64,000 nt of DNA from the NCBI RefSeq assembly GCF_032854445.1, contig NC_088303.1, positions 26,577,265-26,641,264 of the forward strand, read 5' to 3'. Below the pieces are notes generated by a model that saw only the letters and a program-made list of their open reading frames with translations, made no database searches and had not been told where the DNA came from. Positions 44,775 through 56,139 of this stretch are shown in pieces. How positions within the stretch are numbered: the first letter of the stretch is position 1; the number at the start of each line of letters is the position of its first letter. The position numbers and the translations under genes were made by a program. Origin of the DNA: Liolophura sinensis. Lineage: Eukaryota > Mollusca > Polyplacophora > Chitonida > Chitonidae.

Positions 44775-46350
44775 TACGGGTGGCATTGAAAGTTTGGTTT
44801 CTGAAGACTTGTATGTAACACTGCTGACAGCTAAAGCTGTGAAATCTTATCAAAAGCAACTGAAAGAAATCTTGTATTACTTTATTTAAGACTTCAAACT
44901 AAACACCATGTCACAAATGCAGTAGTTCAAGCCTTGGTTGATGAACTCAAAAGAATAATGAATTAAATCAGGAAATACTTTAGTCCACTCTGAAAAGTAC
45001 ATTGCTGAATAGAGGTGTATCAGAAGATAATATTAGTTCAGTTGTTAAGGAGACATTGTTCTTACAACGCATTACAGCCCAGACAAATATTTCAAAGAAC
45101 AATTTCGACTTGTTACACCTGTTGAACCGTATCTTGGTCTTAATTTCTAAAAATAAAATTTTTTTTGGTCATTAATGTTAAAATTATCAAAACTCTGCAA
45201 GCCATATTCCATGATGAAACTGTCAAAAAACCAATATTTACACCCTTAAACCAGGCCGGAGAACAGTGATTTTCAAGACGACATAGATGGAAATGTTTTT
45301 AGGTCAATTGAGCTATTCAGGGAAGAATCATCATCTTTAAAAATTATTCTTTATCAAGATTCAGTTGAAGTTGTGAACCCATTAGGAAGTGTCAAAAAAG
45401 AAACATAAGACACTCGCCATATATTTCATTTTGGGGAAACCTGAGTTCATTTTGTGGTTCAGAAATCGACCCAGTTCAACAGGTTTTACTCTGCAAAGAA
45501 TCAGACTTAGTTTGCTTTGGCCAGAGGAAATGTCTTAGGTCATAAATGATCTCAAGACACTGGAAACTGGAATATATATACCTGCACTCGGTTTAAGCAA
45601 TGAAATACGTGGAACAGTGGTGTTAATTTCAGGCGATACTCTTGGAAGTCATTGTATTGACGTTTTTGTGGAAAACTTTAGCAGTGGCACATTACAAATG
45701 AAGATATTGCTTAGCAACCACAACAGAGTTGGAAGATTCTGACTCCTGTTTTCTTTGTAGGAAGCGTGGCATAAGTGCTTACAAAGAAGCAGTGATCAAA
45801 GTTCAGAGTGATCCACAACTTGACAGTTTTGAAGGGTGTGAAATTTGACTCTTTATTTAACAAGCTGAAATATTTTCATGTATGTAGTTCAGGCTTACCT
45901 CCTTGCTTAGCACATGATCTATTTGAAGGGGTTCTCCAGTGTTATCTGACATTATATTTTGCATACTTCATTTCCACAAAAACAGTGGTTCTCTTGGGAG
46001 CATTTCGAAGAAAAGTTCTCAACATTGAAACTGATGCGAGTGACAAACCAAATGTCAACGATTTGGAGAAGGGAGATAAAATAGGTGGCCAAGCTCAACA
46101 GATGTGGTGCTTTGCTCCGATTTACTCCCCTTGTGATCGGTGACATGGTAGAGGACACTTCTGATGCTCTCTGGGAAAACGTTATACTGCTACAGAAAAT
46201 TGTACAGCTGGTTTTGTCACCTAGGATATCTAGGCAACAAGTTGCTCTTCTGAGAGTATACATAGAGCAGTATATAGAGGTTCGGTTATCACCGTTCAGG
46301 CCTCGACATAAGAGACAATCGAACCGGCCGATCACCTTTCGATCGTAAAT
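44775..46350 (+). pseudogene. Degraded copy of a transposon-derived metazoan protein
   Basis: Fragments in all three frames follow the order of a large protein family known to me from many uncharacterised fish, cnidarian and mollusc proteins. They are IESLVSEDLYVTLLTAK, TNAVVQALVDELKRI, FRLVTPVEPYLGL, FRSIELFREESSSLKIILYQ, VEVVNPLGSVKK, RGTVVLISGDTLGSHCID, and the long frame from 45808 with KLKYFHVCSSGLPPCLAHDL and FEGVLQCYLTLYFAYF. The last frame (to 46348) has LLRFTPLVIGDMVEDTSDAL, VQLVLSPRISRQQVALLRVY and PFRPRHKR. The HDLFEGV and L(R)PKH words are the family signature. It probably derives from a DNA-transposon protein. At least eight frame breaks make it a pseudogene. The expected C-terminal part after PRHKR is missing or unrecognisable. 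Confidence 0.7.
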
Positions 46351-47084
46351 TCAGGGGAACGAATTTCGATAACCATGTAAACTCCAGGGAACGATAATCT
46401 TGCACAAGGCGATAGTAGGTTAAGTTGGTTGTAATTGCATGGCAACATATGTTTTTTGAACATGTGCCGCAGTAGTAGTCACAAACAACTTAGGCAATTG
46501 GTATTTGAGGGGTTTTGTATCAGGTAGGAAATGCTGGGAAGCATAAAAGGGGTTTCCTAGAGCAGGTTCATGCTTGGTCAGGATTTTTGAAAACCTGATG
46601 AATGCCATAGAATGGTGTTTGAAGGATATAATGTGCTGAACGTGTCCTACGATGAGAGTTTAGTGGGAACTATGGAATTCATTCAGAGGTAAGAAATTAC
46701 TTGTCAACTGCCTATGATTTCCTTTGGGATCTCTAAACCAAATAATTACACAGGAAAAGCGTATAAAAGAACATGTGTAAAAGAGCATGTTTCACATAAA
46801 TATATCTATTATCACTGGTGTTATTCTCTTAGTGGTGACATTGTTGACGGTGCTATTTCCCCACTTGCCAATAATTAATGTGGCTACCTCCCTTGGAAGT
46901 TGAGGACACATGTGAGAAAGTTTTCTTGTCACTTCCTTATCCTGAAATTCAGTAGTTTCCCCAGCGATCACTGGTTTCCCACTCGTATAGCTACAATGTC
47001 ATATATACTAGAGCACAAATCAGTGAGCAGTGAAGTTTCATTGGTAGATTACTGTAACTTGTACCCAGTTTCTGTGTTATTGCT
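46351..47084. other. Stretch without a gene
   Basis: May contain a decayed C-terminal end of the preceding pseudogene (VFEGYNVLNVSYDESLVGT at about 46615-46670), but this is not convincing. Confidence 0.3.
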
Positions 47085-47350
47085 GTGATGGCCGTGTGCT
47101 TCAAGTGATCCTGTAGTGAGTAAATGATCAACGGTTCAATCCCATTTCAGATCACACCTAGACATAATAAAAAAATTAGTACTTGATGCTTTTCGATTAG
47201 TAGATTAAGGATATATAATGCACTGGTTGGTGTGGAGTCCGGATAATATGACCAGATCATGTCTGATGACTTAATTTATGGCATGGTGCCTTGGTGAAGC
47301 AGCACTAATAGTATGTATGGTGGCATAAGACCACCCTATTAGAATTTAGA
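47085..47350 (+). repeat. Possible old SINE related to family 3
   Basis: A B-box-like CAACGGTTCAATCCC lies near 47129. Later GGATAATATGACCAGATCAT and TGCCTTGGTGAAGCAGCACT resemble the family 3 body. The 3' end is not recognisable. Divergence is high. Confidence 0.4.
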
Positions 47351-48534
47351 AGATCTGCTAGATTTTCATATTTAATTTTCATCTGAAGTATCAAGTTATA
47401 CGCAGTAAATTTCATTCATAATGCGATCATTTTTTCTATCTCTTCTCAGATGTCTGGTGTATCTTAATCCATGGGAAGGGAGCAAGTCAGCCAAGAAAGG
47501 GCATGGTGTTCCAGCCAAGGTCTTGCATTTCACCAATTCACTCAATGCATTGGAGTGGAACATGTAGAATGTCAGATGTTACATATTTTATTCTATGGCT
47601 GCTTAACTGATGCTGAATGGTTGTATTTCAAGTATGTTAGATTTAATCTTTGTAACAGCAGCTTGAAAATACGGCATTTTTACTCCTGTTAAAAATGCAT
47701 AAAAAGAAATGTTCAAAAATCTGGCTTGAGATGATAAGATGTGATTGATCTGGTTCCTACGTGCAAATAAATTAAGATGCGTTTCGGTCTAGAGGAATTA
47801 TATCTTTCTTTTGCCTAACATCGTTTCATTTTGGAAGTCATTTCCTTGACTGATTTATTTTCATGTAAATTATACGGTTTGATGAATAATTTCGGGATCT
47901 GTTCATGAAATCGGGCAGCCTAATCAGTATTTTTTACAGCCCAGGTGTTTATCATCTTGTGCAGTGTGTCCACTCTTTGCATAGAATTGTATATAAAAAA
48001 AACACACCAGGCCATCAGATGGCCACTGAGCTTATGATTTTTACCTGCCCAAAATATTTCCGGATTGTCCTGGAATCGGGGTGTAGCGAGCCCTATGTGC
48101 ATGACACAGGTGGCAAGAAAATGTACCCAGTGTCATCAGAGTGCTTCTTTGTGAAAACCTAAGAAAATGTAGGGTTGGCTGGTAGGGAATTCTTCTTTTT
48201 TTTTCTTTCTTCGTTTTTGGCTAAAGTACAAGATATGCTTTTTTGGTAATGTCAGTCAGATTACACCCAACAAAGAACCGCATAGTTTAAATTCCAGAAG
48301 TATTGTTCTCGGCCTATTGCACGCATAGATTGCATCAGGGGCTTAGGAAGCAATTTCAAAGTGTGGGGGTTGGAGGGGTGCGGTGTGGCGGTGGGGTGTT
48401 GTCGGCAAGAGTCCTAGCAAAAACGGCGAGGGTCCAGAAGCTCTGAAGGAGCTATATCGCCTTAGAGACAATTTGCCGTGTCTTAGACATGCCAACTGAC
48501 GTGTTATTGACTATTTAAGCCTGCCTGAAAAAAT
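47351..48534. other. Stretch without a supported gene
   Basis: Frames at 47471-47692 and 47905-48162 (85 codons) match nothing known to me. No RNA gene seen. Confidence 0.35.
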
Positions 48535-48885
48535 TGAAATACACGTTTAGCTCAGTTGTTGACGCTTTTGCCTGGAAAACCACGGGTCAACAATGAACAT
48601 TGTAACAATTTATTCAGATTTCAACACTGGTGGTAAACTTGCCGGCCTATTCGCACTGGCTTGCTTTCGATTGAAATCAATGTCATTCACATGTATACAA
48701 ACACTTTTTGAGCAGGCCTTTGGCTCAGACGTGCGTCTGATTTAGGGGAATTGTCAGTAACGCGCCAAAGTGAGTGGTTACAACGGTTACTTATCTTTCC
48801 TTCACTGATGAATCTTGCAAACCGTCCTAAGTGAAGTGATCTTGGAATGACGATAAACCATAATGAAATAAATAACTCAATACCG
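48535..48885 (+). mobile_element. Possible fifth tRNA-derived SINE
   Basis: TTTAGCTCAGTTGTTGACGC is a good A box and CCACGGGTCAACAATG a decayed B-box region. The sequence ends with TGGAATGACGATAAACCATA followed by ATGAAATAAATAA, a typical SINE tail. The interior has CAGGCCTTTGGCTCAGACGT, a second A-box-like string, so two heads may be present. No second copy was found in the window. Confidence 0.45.
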
Positions 48886-49676
48886 ATGAGTGCATATATT
48901 GTAGAAATATATCAATTATTCTGCTTTTGGGGCTGAATAGAACTGCAACGTCATCGCATTGAAACACAGTCACTAAATTAGAAAAAAAAGATTGTGTTTG
49001 GGGACAAATGAGTCCACTTTTCTGTCAAATTACACTCTAGATGATTTGCCCTTCCATGGGAGAATTGTATATATTAATACGTGCTACTTCTATGTGTGTA
49101 CTGAAAGCTAAAACAAGCAAACCTACATAAACCTATGTAATTTTGGCACATTATCAGTTTGGAAAAACAGGTATATATAACTTCGTGACACTATATCAAA
49201 AAAGCAAAATCTTTGAGAAATAATCAAAATTCACAACCTTATGACAATTTCAGCCATGGTTGCATGGATGTAGAAAATACAAAACCGACGTTGCAGAAAA
49301 ATTGTTATGACAAAAAGACCATTATTTCAGTACATGTGGCATGAACATTTGTACCTCAAAAAACGCTAAGTAACTCTCATAAAAGAGAGGAAAACTATAA
49401 AATGAACTATATGTCAAACTCCATGAAAAATGTCCAGGTGGTTGGATTTATTTTAAAGTTAAACTCGACGAAGTTTGTCAGGCGGCTCCATTTCAATCGG
49501 CTGACGAGTCCCATCTAAGAGAGCTAACTCATAAACATAAAAAAAAAAATGGGAAATTTGCAGTTTACCATTTTTAGTTCCCCGAGAAAATATATTTGCA
49601 ATAGTGTGATGTTTTATTCGGCGAAGGGGCCTGTCTGTGTTATCAGTATGTATATAATTTCCCGAACCTGAAAAGT

Positions 49677-49707
<31 letters not shown>

Positions 49708-51620
49708 GGGAGATATGCATGGTCCCCATGGCTTCCCCGTTTCCTAAGCCCCTGTGCATGCATAGATTGCACTCACTCACCATTCTTCTACACACCTCTA
49801 TATATCAGCTAGATCACTGATGTATTTATGGTACCTTAGCACGTGATCGTAGTTCACCGCTTTGACATTGCATTTATGAAATGGACAGTGTTGTGCCATT
49901 CCAGTTCACTTATCACAAGAACATAGACATAATCCATTAATTTTGGTATTAAAACTTGACTGTGGAATATTCCATTTTTTATTTGTCATATATCAGTGGA
50001 ATGGAAAGCATTTATTCTGCGATATAATTCTTTATAATAGAAAAGAATTGGTTTTGTTCTTGCATTTTATGTTCACGCTTTTAAAAAATTAACTGTTCTG
50101 TACATGTAGTTGGTTTCCAGCATTTGTGAACGTGTTTGGATATTATTGATGAACATTTGACGTTTTAGCACACATTAAGCTTCAAAGTTAACGTAATTCA
50201 GTTATCAACAGAAAGGATAGTCGCTGTTGGTCTATAAATTAATCAGTATTAAAGCAGACTGATTTGAGGGTTTAGGTACAAGACGAGTGATATTGTACAT
50301 GTGACTCTTACGTACATGCCCAGATTTTGTTTGAGTGTTTTCCGTTAATTGTTAATAAATTCTTATCAGTATAAATCCCTGTGTTGTTTTTATCTTGCAG
50401 AACTTGTGTGTACATGACGTAAAATATGTCTTGATGTTTAAGGCAGGTTTAAGGCACATCACAAGGAATACAGATCCTGCTTGGATTATTTGTGGTTTAA
50501 ACTATGGCTCTTGTAATTTCACAACAAAAGTAGCCTTCCACCTTCATCAGAACAACGTAATTTGACCCCAGTTACCGATTTTGAAGAACACTACACATTA
50601 CAATGGGGCTCTCACAGTACTTAATGCCCTGTGGATTTACACCTTTGGAGTGTTCTTTAACAGAAGAAGTAGGTGTTCATTTAATGGATATCTGCTGTGA
50701 TTTAACTTCTACTTTGTACATTTTATCCAAATATACCCTGTAAATTTACGCCATGATGACGAGACTAGTGACAGTCCTTTCACATCTAAACCTCCTGCAA
50801 ATCTGCAGCAGTGCAATTTTTACACCCAAGAATATTGTAGGTAATGAAACAGTTAAAAACAAATGTGGTTTTACGTGGCCGAAAACTATCAAATTATAAC
50901 ACGCGACTTTAGCAGGTGAAGCCCTGTATTCGAACACCTTTATCACCTTTATCAGTATTTATCACATTAAATTAACATATGAATTAGTTACAAATAAACT
51001 ATGTTGCCAGTAGGCTCGGGTCTTGTACTTCACATTTTGGTGGGGGGTTTTTACAGGTATTTTTATTGTATATGTACAAATACCTGAAGTATATTTACAT
51101 CTACTCACTACTGTAAATATGCAGCGAAAATCACAGGTCTCAAAGTTGCCAGCACTTTTTTCTGTAAAATTACATTATCTTTTTTCACAGTGTGTATAAC
51201 AAAAAAGTCAAACAAAGTAGGCCTAGTCTGCGTTATCATGTAACATTTGCCTTTATTCCCAGACCAAAAACCAGACTTTGTATAACTGACTTCATATATA
51301 TGCCCTCACAAATAAAACAATTTCATTGGTTGAACAACATGAAGACATCTGCTCGGTGGATATAAATAAAATCGCTGTATGGATCAGCAAGCTGTACATA
51401 TAGGCCTACCGCCATATGTTCATTGCATAAGTGATTCACATGAGTAGTTTTAACATGCCTCTGAGGCCTGAGGTTTATTTGCACGTATACCTCACTTTTT
51501 ATCTTCAGTTAGATATTCGAGATTACATATTTCCGGACCGTGGACAACTGCCACTCTGAAAGAAAGCTTTTTGTGTTCTGGGTTTGCAGTGTAGTTTTTA
51601 CTCTACTCGAGTCAAACAGA
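48886..51620. other. Long stretch without a supported gene
   Basis: A microsatellite lies at 49676-49710. A strong acceptor-like site, GTTTTTATCTTGCAG at about 50386-50400, stands alone without a coding frame. No other feature seen. Confidence 0.4.
49676..49711. repeat. (GT)n microsatellite joined to a G-run
   Basis: About 8 GT units followed by about 20 G. Confidence 0.95.
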
Positions 51621-51878
51621 ATGTCAAATTTACCTGCAGTTAAAACTGAATTACTGGAGGCAAATGCATGTGAACAGCACCTGATAAAACCAATAGCCGG
51701 CTTAGTTGCGGAGTGGAGTACCGGTGGTATGACTGGGGTATATCAAACTCTCATTTCGAGAAAACGCAGCCTCGCCAATGCTTTGCTCGCAATGAAAGTT
51801 ACACCTCACTCCGATAACCTGATATTTCATATGGAGAATCCACTTGAAATTTGTATGCCCACAGTTGTTATTTTTTAA
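51621..51878 (+). CDS. Unrecognised 85-codon open frame
   Basis: From ATG 51621 (ATGTCAAATTTACCTGC) the frame reads MSNLPAVKTELLEANACEQH and ends ENPLEICMPTVVIF at a TAA. The composition is balanced rather than low-complexity, so it is a little better than the neighbouring random frames. It has no signal peptide, membrane segment or motif I know. It could be an exon, a fragment of a mobile element, or chance. Probability of being a real gene is low. Confidence 0.15.
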   Translation: MSNLPAVKTELLEANACEQHLIKPIAGLVAEWSTGGMTGVYQTLISRKRSLANALLAMKVTPHSDNLIFHMENPLEICMPTVVIF

Positions 51879-51937
51879 GATTTTATCGTGCTTGTATATA
51901 GCATCACAGTTTAAGCTTAGAAGTTTATGTAGTTGTA

Positions 51938-51978
51938 GTGAGTGAGTGAGTGAGTGCTTGGGGTTTAACGTCGTACTC
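51938..51978 (-). mobile_element. SINE family 2 fragment of 41 bp with target duplication
   Basis: GTGAGTGAGTGAGTGAGTGC then TTGGGGTTTAACGTCGTACTC is only the tail and last bases of the family 2 end. TTATGTAGTTGTA flanks it at 51925-51937 and 51979-51991, identical over 13 bp. So this is a complete but extremely 5'-truncated insertion, not a decayed remnant. Confidence 0.93.
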
Positions 51979-52447
51979 TTATGTAGTTGTAATTGAAATA
52001 CAGGCTAAACTTTGATTTAGACTTATGTGGCACACAACCAGCTCTGCCTTGCATGGTCAGCTAAACTGACCAGCACAACCCAAATAGCAACCCTATATAA
52101 CCCTAATTCCCCAGGGAGCCCAACCACCAAACCAAGCCATTAGGCCCTGGGGAGCTAAACAGGTGCCAAATCGATAGGTACACCTACTGCCTTGATAATT
52201 CACACTTTGAAGATGACATCAACAGCTGCATATGCATAGCCATGCTGTTAAAAATTCTCTACATGAAAATATGTCTATGACACCGTCACTGGAATCAGGC
52301 AGTAAATACAGTTATCCATCCTTCCAGTAGTGTTCGTAAGCATGTTTAGGACAGGTGTTTTGTAATAGCACTTACACATGCAGCACAAGAACTAAAGTTT
52401 GAAGTCAACAGTTAAAATATATTCTTGAACATCTTAATCTTGAGTCC

Positions 52448-52477
52448 TGATACATACATACATACATACATACATAA
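52448..52477. repeat. (CATA)n microsatellite
   Basis: ATACATACATACATACATAC, about 6-7 units, in the 3' flank of the left UBIAD1 copy. Confidence 0.9.
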
Positions 52478-52789
52478 AGCTTAAACTTTAAAGTTTAGAA
52501 ATAATTTACACTAATAAACTCATTTTTGAAAAATATTTCGGACAGTACACCAGCATCAATACCAACCACCATTATTCTACATAAATTTATAACATCTTTA
52601 CAGACCTCTTCGGTTGGCCTTAATGGCCTGGAAGTGGTGAGACGCGGGAAACATTTACAGCAAATGTACCACCATAAACATGCATATTACAAGAATGTAT
52701 GTAGAGAAAAAAATTGTAAGGTGTCAACAGAACTAAGTGACAGAACAATTTTCATTATTAAACCAAGCATGACTTAATTTGTGATTTTA

Positions 52790-53746
52790 TCAAAGGTGAG
52801 GTAAAACTCCTTTCTTTGCTGCAAAACAGCTGATAGAATACAGTAGTCCTAAAGCAAGGTTCAGCTTAGCTACATTCTGGGGAAGATACATCATCTTATG
52901 TTCACGAAACAATCGCTCAGCCTCGAATGCTTTGGGGACAGACACCACAGGCAGAAACATCCAAGCTGAGTAATACATACCCATCAAAACAAAACAGATG
53001 TAAGGCACAAACAACAGCAGCACAAAGACAATGTATGATAAAGTCGGGCCGATCAAGATGGCAAATGTGATGATTCCTGCCTCTCTATCTGTGTCCATAT
53101 CCCGACTGTTATTGGCATGAAGAACTGCTTCTGTGTTCAGAGCTAGAGGAATGGCGTAAATCAGTGGCACGAGCGACAACTCCCCAGCTTGTGCCAAGTA
53201 TGAGAACATCACAGTCAGTGGTCCAAATGTGAGAAATATAGCGATGTCTCCCAAAGCAATGTACTTTAACCCCAAGCCGCCCGTATAGAGAAAGCTGCTG
53301 GACATTCCGCCTAAATACAACAAAGCACAGTGTTCAAACTTTGACGGCGACATCCAAGTGAGAAGTAGAAATCCAACACATCCCATAACATAAAAGAATG
53401 CTCCAAATTTGGCGACATCATTAGGGTGCAGTATCCTATCTATCAATGTTCGGTCGTCGCTCTTCTTGGTATCAACGCCTTTGCAGAAGTCAAAATATGT
53501 GTTCATCAGATTGCCTGCGGCATGTAATGACAGTATGGTAAGACATGTGCTCAAATACAGACTGATGCTGAATTCACCTACAGTTTTGTGGGCCAGTACA
53601 AATCCCAAAGTCATTGGTGTGAAACTGGCTGGCAAAGACCAAGGTCGAAGAGCGTCGAAATAAATTTTCATTCTGGACGGAGGAACGGAAACCGCCTGAT
53701 GACTGTTATCACTGTCAGAGGCATAACTACTGTGCCTAGGTTTCAT
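52790..53746 (-). CDS. UBIAD1: UBIAD1-type prenyltransferase, left paralogue
   Basis: UBIAD1 is an ER/Golgi membrane enzyme of the UbiA family. It transfers an isoprenyl chain to menadione to make vitamin K2 (menaquinone-4), is also linked to ubiquinone synthesis, and binds HMG-CoA reductase. The product, 318 residues from ATG 53746, has the N-terminal LRPWSLPASFTP block. The first Asp-rich motif is NTYFDFCKGVD (Asn82, Asp86, Asp92) and the second NNSRDMDTD (Asn212, Asp216, Asp220). Eight or more hydrophobic segments follow the UbiA pattern, and the end is KKGVLPHL. All expected catalytic residues are present. The frame is open 20 codons upstream of this ATG but without an ATG, and a TAA stands two codons before that. 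Homology to the right paralogue continues into those codons (ICVRTTQPAPSG against MSVKSTQTASGG), so the true N-terminus may come from an upstream exon or be truncated. One exon covers the domain. Confidence 0.9.
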   Translation of the reverse strand: MKPRHSSYASDSDNSHQAVSVPPSRMKIYFDALRPWSLPASFTPMTLGFVLAHKTVGEFSISLYLSTCLTILSLHAAGNLMNTYFDFCKGVDTKKSDDRTLIDRILHPNDVAKFGAFFYVMGCVGFLLLTWMSPSKFEHCALLYLGGMSSSFLYTGGLGLKYIALGDIAIFLTFGPLTVMFSYLAQAGELSLVPLIYAIPLALNTEAVLHANNSRDMDTDREAGIITFAILIGPTLSYIVFVLLLFVPYICFVLMGMYYSAWMFLPVVSVPKAFEAERLFREHKMMYLPQNVAKLNLALGLLYSISCFAAKKGVLPHL

Positions 53747-53870
53747 ATAGGAACCACTGGGCGCAGGCTGAGTTGTTCTAACACAAATCCGCTTAGACTT
53801 ATTCACTGTTTACAAGTCTTTTCAATCCGTCCTCGCCCTAACATAACGTGACCGACAGTCTGCTGCACGC

Positions 53871-54827
53871 TCCTAAACTGCTTTTTTGTAATCTGTATCC
53901 TTCAGGCAAGACAACAGCATACACTTTACAAAAAGTGTATTTTGGTGAAAGGACGCTATTTTATCCTGCTAACTATGCATGTATGCTTTAACGGCTATGC
54001 GCTTCACCTGGGTAGTTTTCGCGTACCCTTAAGGCTTGGCACGTAGCCTTCACTTTTTAACTTGAAGTAGATATTGAAGACAACGTACAATCGGCCTGAG
54101 GGCATGCAAATATACATTGCTCTCATAACTAAATGTTTTAAGTTCTTCATTTACCCAGATCAACTTTCAGCTCAAAGACGTTCAGAAATAAAGTCAAAGT
54201 CTGAATTACTATAGACAAAATAAATGTGAATAGCATCAACTCTATACTATAGTCTGCTGTTTAAGTTGATTGAATCATCTTCCTTTGTATAATGTCTTAT
54301 GCTTTAAGGGATTATATGGAGATTAGAACAGCACAATAAAATATATACACGTATACTATAAAGCAAATGTGTACCGTTTTGTACACGTTTGTGTACCTCG
54401 CAAACAAGATGTATTTCACAGGTACCCAATTTGGTACACATTTGAAGTGCAGGTACATAAAGGTGATGTAGCAAGGTACAGATTAATGTGCCTGTGCCAA
54501 ATGTGTTAATGTGTACCTGTTGTACACTTTCTGTGTATATTTACAAAATTGCTTTTAGTGAGCAAGCGTAAACTTAAACACTGATAGGTAACTGAATCTA
54601 TATAGGTTATTAATTTGGCGCTGATCAATATACAGAGTACAAATTTACATTTTCAACGGAGCTTAATAACATTGCTAAATAAGAGAGCGTACTGCCGAAA
54701 AGAGCTGACAAATTTTGACCAAAGGCTAAAATAGCCTGGATCCCGGAGTGAGTCCGCGATACTACCAGGCCATGTACCTCTAATTCAAACCAGTTTTTAA
54801 GTTATTTCATTCGCAAGTGTTTCAATG
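53871..54827. other. Intergenic, upstream of the left UBIAD1 copy
   Basis: No frame of note. It contains the GTAC-rich cluster 54371-54525 and the target duplication of the next SINE (TGTTTCAATG, 54818-54827). No TATA or initiator could be assigned. Confidence 0.4.
54371..54525. promoter_or_regulatory. Cluster of nine GTAC motifs (GTGTACC / GGTACA)
   Basis: GTAC occurs at 54371, 54381, 54393, 54422, 54434, 54453, 54476, 54513 and 54522, mostly as GTGTACC, TGTACAC or GGTACA, in 155 bp where chance predicts fewer than one. It lies about 620-780 bp upstream of the left UBIAD1 start. GGTACA/TGTACC resemble nuclear-receptor half-sites. It may equally be a decayed short repeat. A regulatory role is a guess. 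Confidence 0.25.
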
Positions 54828-55068
54828 TGTGTTTATTTATTTATTTACTTATTTGATTAGTGCTTTACACCCTACTCAAGACTATTTCACTTCTAAGACG
54901 GCGGCAAGCATTATGGTGGGATGAAACCTGGCAGAGCCTCAGGGAAACTCACGACCATCCGCAGGCCTTCCCACGCTGAAATTGAACTCACAGCGACCGC
55001 ATCAATGCTCCTGTTTCACTGCGCGGCACTGGCGAGCTAATCCGCTCCCCCACGGAAGTGCCCCCAAT
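54828..55068 (-). mobile_element. SINE family 1, with 10-bp target duplication
   Basis: It runs from (TTTA)n and GATTAGTGCTTTACACCCTA through GACGGCGGCAAGCATTATGG and GAACTCACAGCGACCGCATC (B box) to the head region TGCGCGGCACTGGCGAGC. TGTTTCAATG flanks it at 54818-54827 and 55069-55078. A short deletion removes part of the body before the B box. Confidence 0.9.
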
Positions 55069-55120
55069 TGTTTCAATGATTGCACATGACAGTATGTTAT
55101 TAATATATCAGTAATTATTG

Positions 55121-55389
55121 ATTTATTTATTTGATTGGTGTTTTACGCTGTACTCAAGAACATTTCACTTATACGATGGCGGCCAGGGAGGAAACCGGGC
55201 AGAGCTCGGGGGGAAATTTTTCGGGGGAAACCCACAACCATCCGCAGGTTGATGGCAAACCTTCCCACGTACGGCTGGAGAGGAAGGCAGCATGAGCTGG
55301 ACTTGAACTCACAGTGACCGCATTGGTGAGAGGCTTCTGGGTCATTACGCTGCGCTAGCGCGCTAACCGAGCCACATAGGCTCCTCAAG
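55121..55389 (-). mobile_element. SINE family 1, full-length, with 8-bp duplication
   Basis: It runs from ATTTATTTATTTGATTGGTG through TTTTACGCTGTACTCAAGAA, CCGGGCAGAGCTCGGGGGGA, CCTTCCCACGTACGGCTGGA, GACTTGAACTCACAG (B box) to the complete head GCGCGCTAACCGAGCCACAT with GGCTCC. AATTATTG flanks it at 55113-55120 and 55390-55397. It has a small internal duplication (GGGGGAAATTTTTCGGGGGA). It lies 50 bp from the preceding copy, same orientation. Confidence 0.93.
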
Positions 55390-55397
55390 AATTATTG

Positions 55398-56139
55398 CGA
55401 TAACGATATCAACTATGTACAAAGTGAACTGACAGTAACATCATTATATATATTAACATCATACATGTCTAATATCCACAGGTTTTACCTTAAAAATGTG
55501 GATATAGTGAAAACCAAATCAGAAATGTGAGTGGCAACAATATTTTTAATTAGGTGAACAGACGTTCTTTATCAGTTGACACACAGACAAATCTTAATCT
55601 GCTTGTAAGAAACTAGAGTTTACAAACTACGCCTACAAAGTAAAGTTTTTGCACTGTGCCTGATATGGTTCAAAATTAAATACATACATAACGGACCACG
55701 TGTATATGGATTCACTCAAGTATGGTATTTCACTCAAATCACACTGAAATGGGACTTTAATTTAAGTTTGATTGGCAAAACAATTCTTCTGAAATTCAGT
55801 TCATCATAAACTGACACTTCCTATGTGGTATCACTAATCAAGAGAGGATGTAACAACCTGTCAAGCACACACACCTCACAACATGCACACAATTCACCAC
55901 ACATCAACAAACCTACTCTGCATCCCAGACACAATACTAGCCACATTACTTAGTGTTATCACTGCATATGATATTATACCGTCAGCTCAAATGACCTGTA
56001 CATTTTTAATAGTCAGAGCCAAAAACAACAACTCAATAACCATAAGTCCCCAGGTAGTCCAACCATCAAACCCAGTTCTTGGTTTCAGGTGAGCCGAGTA
56101 GATACAAAATCAAACTGCACCTACATGTACAGTACTGTA
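55398..56139. other. Stretch without a gene
   Basis: From about 55970 it belongs to the 3' flank of the duplicated UBIAD1 unit. Otherwise AT-rich with nothing seen. Confidence 0.4.

Larger units (their letters stand above)
51990..53870. repeat. Segmental duplication, left copy
   Basis: Besides the UBIAD1 coding part, the 3' flank is shared with the right copy (about 55970-58930). CCCCAGGGAGCCCAACCACC resembles CCCCAGGTAGTCCAACCATC at about 56047; CTTACACATGCAGCACAAGA resembles ATTTACACATACAGTACAAG at about 56582; CCACCATTATTCTACA resembles ATCATTATTCTACA at about 56739; TGTGATTTTATCAAAGGTGA is identical. The right copy has extra sequence at about 56840-57540 and a SINE at 56140. Confidence 0.75.

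Noticed and set aside
50386..50400. Strong splice acceptor GTTTTTATCTTGCAG
   Set aside because: No open frame or donor nearby could be linked; it may belong to a non-coding transcript but nothing supports that.
53409..53663. Plus-strand frames opposite the UBIAD1 genes (also 58193-58474, 58595-58924)
   Set aside because: Antisense shadows of the prenyltransferase coding sequence.
53806..53808. Start of the left UBIAD1 protein at GTG 53806
   Set aside because: Animal genes rarely start at GTG; the first ATG is at 53746, though homology continues upstream.
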